Source of the DNA: an uncultured Chloroflexota bacterium
GTDB taxonomy: Bacteria; Chloroflexota; Anaerolineae; Aggregatilineales; Phototrophicaceae
Assembly: GCA_937974245.1 (NCBI GenBank)
Contig: CALJKV010000063.1
Coordinates: forward strand, 1 to 64,000
DNA: 64,000 nt
Reading direction: 5' to 3'
Shown here: positions 58,572 to 64,000 of the stretch, in pieces
How the letters are laid out: each line of letters begins with the position of its first letter
How positions within the stretch are numbered: the first letter of the stretch is position 1
Notes under the pieces: generated by a model
What the model was told of the DNA's origin: nothing
The model's database searches: none
What the model saw: the letters and a program-made list of their open reading frames with translations, nothing else
Program-made: the position numbers and the translations under genes

Positions 58572-60002
58572 TTAGTACGCGCCTTCGTAGCGTGCTTTAT
58601 TCTCCGCATTTTCCGGCTCACTGCTCCCAGCCCAGGGGATCAGCGTGTCGCCCCCGTCCATATTGTGACGGGCATATTTTTGCAGCAGGTAAATGTCAGC
58701 GACCATCAGCAGCCCGTAAATGAGCGTGAAGCCGATCAGTGAAATCCACAACATTTCAATCGTGACGTTGGGCGATATGGCCTGGTCAATCGTCATCAAC
58801 CCTTGCACAATCCAGGGTTGACGCCCCATTTCGGTCAATATCCAGCCGGTGGAGTTCGCCAGGTAGGGCAGGAAAATCGCCAGGATGAGCAGACGCAGCA
58901 GCCATTTCCCTTTACCGTTCCCCAGGTTGTTACGGAAGAACAGGAATGAGCCTGCGATACCCAGTACAAACATGAGGGCGCCAGCGCCAACCATCGCCCG
59001 GAAGCTCCAGTACGTCAGCCAGATGGCCGGCGGCACATAATCACCCGGCCCGTACTGCTCCTCATATTGCGCCTGTAATTCGTTGATGCCCTGAACCTTC
59101 CCATCCAGCGTGTTATAAGAAAGGAAACTCAGGAGCGAAGGGATACGAATGTTCACAATAGAGGTGCGGTCTTTTTCATTGCCGATCTGGAACATGGAGA
59201 GTCCCGCCGGGTCTTCTGACTCCCACAGGCCTTCCGCCGACGCGAGTTTCATCGGCTGGGTATCGGCCATGCGCTGCCCCTGAGCATGACCAAACAGCAT
59301 GGTCCCCAGTACCGCCACCGTGCCGATGATAAGGCTCATACGGACGGATGTATAGAACGGTTGCAGGCCGCCGGTTTTGTTACGCAGCAGGTGGAAGGCG
59401 CTGATCCCCAGGACAAAGAAGGCCGCCGTCGTCAGGCCGCCAAGCACAACATGCGGGAATTGCAGCCATACATTCGGGTTCTGGATGAGTGCGAAGAAAT
59501 CAGTCATCTCGGCGCGGCCACTTTCCGCGATAGTGTAGCCAACCGGGTTCTGCATAAACGAGTTGGCGACCAGAATCCAGAACGCGGAGACATTGGCGGC
59601 GATTGCCACCAACCAGATCGCGGTCAGGTGGACTCGTTTCGAGAGCTTGTCCCAACCGAAAATCCACACACCCAGGAACGTCGATTCGATGAAGAACGCA
59701 ACCAGCGCTTCAACAGCCAGCGGCGCACCGAAGATATCGCCTACAAAACGCGAATATTCCGACCAGTTCATGCCGAACTGGAATTCCTGAACAATGCCGG
59801 TAACAACCCCCATCGCAAAGTTGATGAGCAGCAGTTTGCCCCAGAACTTTGCCATCTGCTTATATTTTTCGTCGCCTCGGGTGACGTAAATGGTCTGCAT
59901 GAGCGCGACCATGATCGAAAGCCCCAGACTGAGCGGAACGAAAAAGAAGTGATAGACGGTGGTGATGCCGAACTGTAAACGTGCCAGTGTCAACGCATCC
60001 AT
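58572..60002 (-). CDS. cydA: Cytochrome bd ubiquinol oxidase subunit I
   Basis: 476 residues with nine helices. Haem ligands are visible: His18 (TVYHFFFVPL), His in WLQFPHVVLGG, and Met in YWSFRAMVGAG. The quinol side has GRQPWIVQGLM. The Q loop is of the short type found in Gram-positive and Chloroflexota bd oxidases. First gene of the cyd operon, with a CRP/FNR-like site upstream. It shows that this organism respires oxygen at least at low levels. Confidence 0.94.
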   Translation of the reverse strand: MDALTLARLQFGITTVYHFFFVPLSLGLSIMVALMQTIYVTRGDEKYKQMAKFWGKLLLINFAMGVVTGIVQEFQFGMNWSEYSRFVGDIFGAPLAVEALVAFFIESTFLGVWIFGWDKLSKRVHLTAIWLVAIAANVSAFWILVANSFMQNPVGYTIAESGRAEMTDFFALIQNPNVWLQFPHVVLGGLTTAAFFVLGISAFHLLRNKTGGLQPFYTSVRMSLIIGTVAVLGTMLFGHAQGQRMADTQPMKLASAEGLWESEDPAGLSMFQIGNEKDRTSIVNIRIPSLLSFLSYNTLDGKVQGINELQAQYEEQYGPGDYVPPAIWLTYWSFRAMVGAGALMFVLGIAGSFLFFRNNLGNGKGKWLLRLLILAIFLPYLANSTGWILTEMGRQPWIVQGLMTIDQAISPNVTIEMLWISLIGFTLIYGLLMVADIYLLQKYARHNMDGGDTLIPWAGSSEPENAENKARYEGAY

Positions 60003-60063
60003 ATCATTACCTCTTTTGATACTATAAAGACCACGATTGTATAGCCCTGGCGTTATTGCTATC

Positions 60064-60079
60064 AGTGAAAGCTATCACA
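60064..60079 (-). promoter_or_regulatory. CRP/FNR-like site before cydA
   Basis: On the minus strand TGTGATAGCTTTCACT, i.e. TGTGA-6 bases-TCAC plus one mismatch, about 62 bases before the cydA start. The family consensus is TGTGA-N6-TCACA. Suits oxygen or redox-responsive control of cydA. A TATACAAT-like -10 lies closer to the gene, but no good -35. Confidence 0.5.
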
Positions 60080-60154
60080 AATTTCAATGACATTTATCGT
60101 GATGTTCTGTTAGATAACACATAATATAACACTCAATCTGGCACAAAATAGGCG

Positions 60155-60622
60155 TCACCGGATCTGAACACTGGTCAATGCTGTGATGCGTCCGTGCAGG
60201 TGCTGGCAAACGGCTTCGCAAGCACGCTGGACGGCGGGGGAGAGCCCCTCGCCTAACGCAAAATCCGCCCCACCAATCGTTATCATCCAGGCGGTGGGGG
60301 CTGTGCCGTACAGAATCCAGGACATGGCTAACAACTGCCCCGGCGTCAGATGATGTGTCATAGAAGAGGCTGTCGCATCCAGCACTGGCACAAGCGGCTC
60401 TTCGTGCCAGTCTCCGGGCAGTAGATTCATCCCGGCATCTACGAAAAACACATAAGCGGCCTCGCTGACGGCTGTCACCATCTCCGGCAGCACCTGACAG
60501 CTGGTGATAATCGTCAGCGTCGAATCCGAAAATTCAGGGCGGAGTGACTCCGCGACGAGCCACCCCACCCCATCATCCCGCCGTAACGGATTGCCATAAG
60601 CAATCAGCAGCAGCCGGGTCAT
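60155..60622 (-). CDS. Hydrogenase maturation protease (HoxW/HycI type)
   Basis: 155 residues. Motifs GNPLRRDDGVGW (nickel-binding Asp), VFFVDAG and MTHHLTPGQLLA are those of the endopeptidases that trim the C-terminal tail of NiFe large subunits. The start overlaps the hoxH stop (TAATG), so it is coupled with its substrate. Called HoxW by context. Confidence 0.9.
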   Translation of the reverse strand: MTRLLLIAYGNPLRRDDGVGWLVAESLRPEFSDSTLTIITSCQVLPEMVTAVSEAAYVFFVDAGMNLLPGDWHEEPLVPVLDATASSMTHHLTPGQLLAMSWILYGTAPTAWMITIGGADFALGEGLSPAVQRACEAVCQHLHGRITALTSVQIR

Positions 60623-62046
60623 TATCGTTTAATCTCGTCCGTGACCTCGCCAGCCGCCGAAACCAGTTGGATATGCAGCGGCATTTGCCCAACCGCGTGG
60701 GTAGAGCAGCTCAGACACGGGTCAAAGGTGCGGATCACGGCCTCAACGCGATTCAAAACACCATCATCCAGTTTGCCCTTCTTGATGAAGTGCCGCGCCG
60801 TCTGCAAAACGCCCTTGTCCATCGCCAGGTTGTTATTCCCGGTGGCGATAATCAGATTCGCCCACTGGATCAGTCCGTTTTCATCAATCTTGTAGTGGTG
60901 CAGCAGCGTACCGCGTGGGGCTTCCGCAATACCGACGCCTTCAAAAGCATTGGGCGAGGCCAGCGCCTGCACATGAGTATCGAGAATGCGCGAGTCATCC
61001 AAAAGCTGCTCAATTCGTTCAACCCCATACAGGATTTCAACCAGGCGGGCATAGTGGTAATAGAATGAACTCTGCCGTTCTTCCAGTGGGATTTGCTTAA
61101 ACTGCGCCAGAGCTTCATCAGCCAGCGGTGTGCCGCAGCGGTCTACAATATTCAGGCGTGCCAGCGGCCCGACCCGGTAGATGCCATCCGGGTAGCCCAG
61201 CGGGCGATAAAACGGCGACTTGAGATACGAGTGTTCCTCCACGGCTTCGCCAAAGGCATCCTGGTAGCTGTAGGGGTCAATCGCCGCTTCAACCATCTTG
61301 CCCTTTGCATCCACCAGGCGCAGATCGCCGTCATAGTGTTCGAGCGTGTTGCCCGGCCCGACCAGCCCCAGGTACATCGTGGGGAAATTAGCGAAGGCCA
61401 GGATTTCTTCGGCAAACCGGGTTTGCGTCGGCACAAACCATTCGAGCATATGCAGCGCGAAGGCCTTCATTTCCGGGATCATCGCCTGCATCTGCTCGCG
61501 TTTTTCGGCGGTCAGGGGCGCGTTTACGCCGCCGGGGACCACCCAGGCCGGGTGAATCCGTTTGTCGCCCAGCAGTTCGATAATCTGCTGCCCGAACTGG
61601 CGCAGCCGCACGCCGCCCCGTGCCATTTCCGGGTTGCTTTCCATGATGCCGAAGATATTGCGTTTGGCCGGGTCCGCATCCATACCCAGCAGCAGGTCTG
61701 GCGCGGAAAGATAGAAGAAACTAAGCGCGTGGGACTGCACCATCTGCGCGAGGGTGAGAATCTTGCGGAGCTTCACGGCTGTCGGCGGCACGCGCACGGC
61801 CAGCAGTTCGTCACAGGCCTTCGCTGAAGTCACCAGGTGGCTGACCGGGCAGATACCGCAGATACGCGCCATCAATGAGGGCATCTCACGGAAAGGGCGG
61901 CCTTCGGAAAACTTCTCAAATCCCCGGTACTGTGTCACATGGAAATGCGCGTCGGCCACCTGCCCTTTGCTATCCAGTTGAATGGTGATCCGGGCATGTC
62001 CCTCAATCCGTGTGACGGGATCAATAGAGATTACTTTGTTGGTCAT
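60622..62046 (-). CDS. hoxH: NAD-reducing [NiFe] hydrogenase large subunit
   Basis: 474 residues. N-terminal nickel ligands in RICGICPVSH and C-terminal ligands in DPCLSCSTHAVGQ. A C-terminal tail of about 24 residues after the His is the part removed by the maturation protease. The sequence style fits group 3d bidirectional Hox enzymes. Gene order F-U-Y-H supports this. Confidence 0.93.
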   Translation of the reverse strand: MTNKVISIDPVTRIEGHARITIQLDSKGQVADAHFHVTQYRGFEKFSEGRPFREMPSLMARICGICPVSHLVTSAKACDELLAVRVPPTAVKLRKILTLAQMVQSHALSFFYLSAPDLLLGMDADPAKRNIFGIMESNPEMARGGVRLRQFGQQIIELLGDKRIHPAWVVPGGVNAPLTAEKREQMQAMIPEMKAFALHMLEWFVPTQTRFAEEILAFANFPTMYLGLVGPGNTLEHYDGDLRLVDAKGKMVEAAIDPYSYQDAFGEAVEEHSYLKSPFYRPLGYPDGIYRVGPLARLNIVDRCGTPLADEALAQFKQIPLEERQSSFYYHYARLVEILYGVERIEQLLDDSRILDTHVQALASPNAFEGVGIAEAPRGTLLHHYKIDENGLIQWANLIIATGNNNLAMDKGVLQTARHFIKKGKLDDGVLNRVEAVIRTFDPCLSCSTHAVGQMPLHIQLVSAAGEVTDEIKR

Positions 62047-62077
62047 GTTGGTTTTCTCTCTCTATCCTTATATGCCC

Positions 62078-62608
62078 TTAACCGAAATGGGATTGCTCGC
62101 CCACCTGCGGCAGACGACCTTCGAGCAGTTCGCCCAGGACTTGTAAGATCGTGGCGGCGCTGGGCGGGCAGCCCGGCACGAACACGTCCACTGGCACAAT
62201 CTGATGTACCGGGCGCACGCGGGGGAGCAGCGGCGGGATACTCACATCCGGCACGCGCTGGTTGACCTGGGCGTTCTCAAAGTAGGCACGATCCAGTACA
62301 TCTTTCAGCTTGAAACTGTTCCGCATCGAGGGGACATTCCCGGTCACAGCGCAGTCACCCAGCGAAACCAGCAGCCGGGTATGCTCCCGAATATGCTTGA
62401 TTTTCTTGAGGTCATCCTCATTACTGACCGCGCCTTCGACCAGCGTCACATCTACGCTATCCGGGAAGACCTTGTTATCCACCAGAGGGCTGTACACCAG
62501 TGAAATGCGGTCAGCCAGATCGAGCAGGGCTTCGTCAATATCCAGGAACGACATATGGCAGCCGGAGCAGCCATCCAACCAGACGGTGGCGATACTCACT
62601 TTACCCAT
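62078..62608 (-). CDS. hoxY: [NiFe] hydrogenase small subunit
   Basis: 176 residues from ATG 62608, overlapping hoxU by 8 bases. Proximal cluster ligands in LDGCSGCHMSFLD, GDCAVTGNVP and PGCPPSAATI. A longer upstream frame is only read-through of hoxU. Passes electrons from HoxH to the HoxU/HoxF diaphorase. Confidence 0.92.
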   Translation of the reverse strand: MGKVSIATVWLDGCSGCHMSFLDIDEALLDLADRISLVYSPLVDNKVFPDSVDVTLVEGAVSNEDDLKKIKHIREHTRLLVSLGDCAVTGNVPSMRNSFKLKDVLDRAYFENAQVNQRVPDVSIPPLLPRVRPVHQIVPVDVFVPGCPPSAATILQVLGELLEGRLPQVGEQSHFG

Positions 62609-63311
62609 TGGAACGTACCTCCCGGATTGTATTGAGATAGGGCAGAAACTCGTGTTCTTTTTCCATTTCAGCAACGGCCTTGCTCTTCTTGAAGAGCGCA
62701 CCGGTGGGACACACCTGAACACATTTGCCACAGCTCGTGCAGGTTTTGCTCTCTCCCCACGGGCGGTTCAGGTCGGTGATGACCTGCGACTGAATGCCGC
62801 GCCCCAATAAGTCCCAGGTGTGAGCGCCTTCAATCTCATCGCACACGCGCACACAGCGGGCACACAGGATGCAGCGGTTATGATCCACGCCAAAGCGGTA
62901 GTGTGAGACATCCACGCTTTTCGCCGGATTGCGGTATTCCAGGTGACTGTGATCCATGCCCAGGCGCTGCGCCAGGGCTTGCAGTTCGCATGTCCCGTTG
63001 GAGACGCACACCGCGCAGACATGATTGCCCTCGACAAAGAGCATCTCCAGGATCATGCGGCGGTAGGTTTGAAGCCGTTCAGACTGTGTATATATCTGCA
63101 TCCCTTCTTCAACACGGGTGACACAGGCGGGGGCAAGTCCCCGGTAACCTTCGACTTCAACCAGGCACAGGCGGCACGCGCCTACTGGCTTCAGCCCTTC
63201 GAGATTGCACAAAGTCGGGATAAAGATGGCGTTATCCTGCGCGACTTGCAGGATAGTATCGTCTGTCCCGGCGCTGACATCTTGATCGTCAATGCGTAAT
63301 GTTTTGACCAT
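62601..63311 (-). CDS. hoxU: Hydrogenase diaphorase iron-sulfur subunit
   Basis: 236 residues, NuoG-N-terminal type. A [2Fe-2S] domain has CNLEGLKPVGACRLC and ACVTRVEEG; a [4Fe-4S] site with CAVCVSNGTC follows and then two ferredoxin-type motifs, CILCARCVRVC and CTSCGKCVQVCPTG. Links HoxY with HoxF. Confidence 0.93.
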   Translation of the reverse strand: MVKTLRIDDQDVSAGTDDTILQVAQDNAIFIPTLCNLEGLKPVGACRLCLVEVEGYRGLAPACVTRVEEGMQIYTQSERLQTYRRMILEMLFVEGNHVCAVCVSNGTCELQALAQRLGMDHSHLEYRNPAKSVDVSHYRFGVDHNRCILCARCVRVCDEIEGAHTWDLLGRGIQSQVITDLNRPWGESKTCTSCGKCVQVCPTGALFKKSKAVAEMEKEHEFLPYLNTIREVRSNG

Positions 63312-63315
63312 CGGG

Positions 63316-64000
63316 TTACTCCTTCACCAACTCGGTATCCGCCAGCTTTTCGAGGTACTCTTCCCGGAAAAAGCGCAGTGTACTCATCACCGGGTTGGGT
63401 GCGGACTGCCCCAAACCGCACAGGCTGGTACTGCGAACCATGTCACACAGCGTCTCTAGCTGCTGTAGATCACTCTGATTGGCGTGTCCCTGGGCGATTT
63501 TGGTCAGGAGGTCGTACATGAGCGCCGTACCGACCCGGCATGGCACACATTTCCCGCACGATTCGCTCATACAGAATTCCATAAAGTAGCGGGCGACTTC
63601 CACCATCGAGGAACCGTCATCCATGACAATCATGCCGCCGGAACCCATAATCGAGCCAAGTTCACTGAGCGACTCGTAATCCACCGAGGTGCCCAGGTGA
63701 TCGGCGGGGATACAGCCACCAGACGGGCCGCCGGTCTGCACCGCTTTAAAGCGCCGGCCATCGGGGATACCGCCGCCCATATCGTAGATGATTTCTTCAA
63801 GTGTGATGCCCATCGGCACTTCGATCAGGCCGATGTTCTTGACCTTGCCGGAAAGCGCGAAGACTTTCGTGCCTTTGCTCTTTTTCGTGCCGATCTTGGC
63901 GAACCAATCCCCGCCATTCCGGAGAATCGCCGGCACATTAGCGAAAGTTTCCACATTATTGATGAGTGTTGGGCAGCCCCATAGCCCTTTCGCAGCCGGG
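63316..64000 (-). CDS. hoxF: Hydrogenase diaphorase flavin subunit, partial (N-terminus beyond window)
   Basis: C-terminal 227 residues visible, running off the window edge. PAAKGLWGCPTLINNVETFA then GGPSGGCIP, and the cluster motif SCGKCVPCRVGT with a later Cys in STSLCGLGQSAPNP, are those of NuoF/HoxF, which binds FMN, NADH and a [4Fe-4S] cluster. The reading frame is open to base 64000, so the gene starts outside. Follows the family order into hoxU with 4 bases between. Confidence 0.92.
   Translation of the reverse strand, partial: PAAKGLWGCPTLINNVETFANVPAILRNGGDWFAKIGTKKSKGTKVFALSGKVKNIGLIEVPMGITLEEIIYDMGGGIPDGRRFKAVQTGGPSGGCIPADHLGTSVDYESLSELGSIMGSGGMIVMDDGSSMVEVARYFMEFCMSESCGKCVPCRVGTALMYDLLTKIAQGHANQSDLQQLETLCDMVRSTSLCGLGQSAPNPVMSTLRFFREEYLEKLADTELVKE

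Noticed and set aside
1..64000. CRISPR arrays and cobalamin riboswitches
   Set aside because: No regularly spaced short repeats were seen, and no B12-box-like GCCACTG element lies before the corrinoid operon.

Overview
The window reads as bacterial chromosome, most likely from a Chloroflexota lineage near Anaerolineae. This is inferred from a large MalT-type LuxR regulator, densely packed operons, family content and moderate-high GC. No rRNA or marker protein fixes the taxonomy.

Layout. (1) 1-1.2 kb: the 3' part of a tRNA-Val(GAC), its terminator and a truncated copy of a LuxR regulator gene. (2) 1.2-13.8 kb, minus strand: a 13-gene operon. It holds one-carbon genes (MetF, MetV-like, DUF1638, methyl-THF methyltransferase, UroD-family methyltransferase, corrinoid protein, corrinoid reactivase) interleaved with sugar or hydroxy-acid genes (fucose-isomerase-like protein, Ldh-type dehydrogenase, SDR, creatininase-like hydrolase, HpaI-type aldolase, VOC protein). 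(3) 14.1-22.7 kb, plus strand: a LacI regulator, a sugar ABC transporter (binding protein and two permeases) and four SnoaL/NTF2-like genes. (4) 22.7-28.7 kb, minus strand: cupin, MetE/EaCoMT-like enzyme, HisD/HpsN-like dehydrogenase, LacI, SDR and SMP-30 lactonase. (5) 28.8-47.7 kb: acid-sugar kinase (DUF1537), class II aldolase, a second sugar ABC transporter, a third LacI, an LtnD-like dehydrogenase, an aldo/keto reductase, a nitrilase-fold enzyme, a second HisD-like dehydrogenase and five more two-domain SnoaL-like genes. (6) 47.8-53.9 kb: a decayed Toprim/primase gene, a second copy of the tRNA-Val 3' end and terminator, the intact LuxR gene and three accessory genes. (7) 53.9-64 kb: an IS3 fragment, cydABDC (cytochrome bd oxidase and its assembly transporter) and hoxFUYH plus a hydrogenase protease; hoxF runs off the window.

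How the parts work together. The 1-48 kb block looks like one catabolic island. It is bounded by imperfect direct repeats of the tRNA-Val 3' end/luxR region and carries a relic primase next to one boundary. Several operons share a palindromic operator, GAATACGTATTC, placed just after the -10 box; two near-identical LacI proteins encoded in the island are the obvious candidate repressors. The most plausible reading is uptake of carbohydrate-like, probably methylated or acid-sugar/diol substrates, methyl transfer to a corrinoid protein and tetrahydrofolate, and oxidation and aldol cleavage of the remaining skeleton. The substrate cannot be read from sequence. The nine SnoaL-like genes and two HisD/HpsN-like dehydrogenases are the least understood part and the best candidate for an undescribed pathway. 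I saw no CRISPR array, rRNA, complete tRNA or intact integrase.
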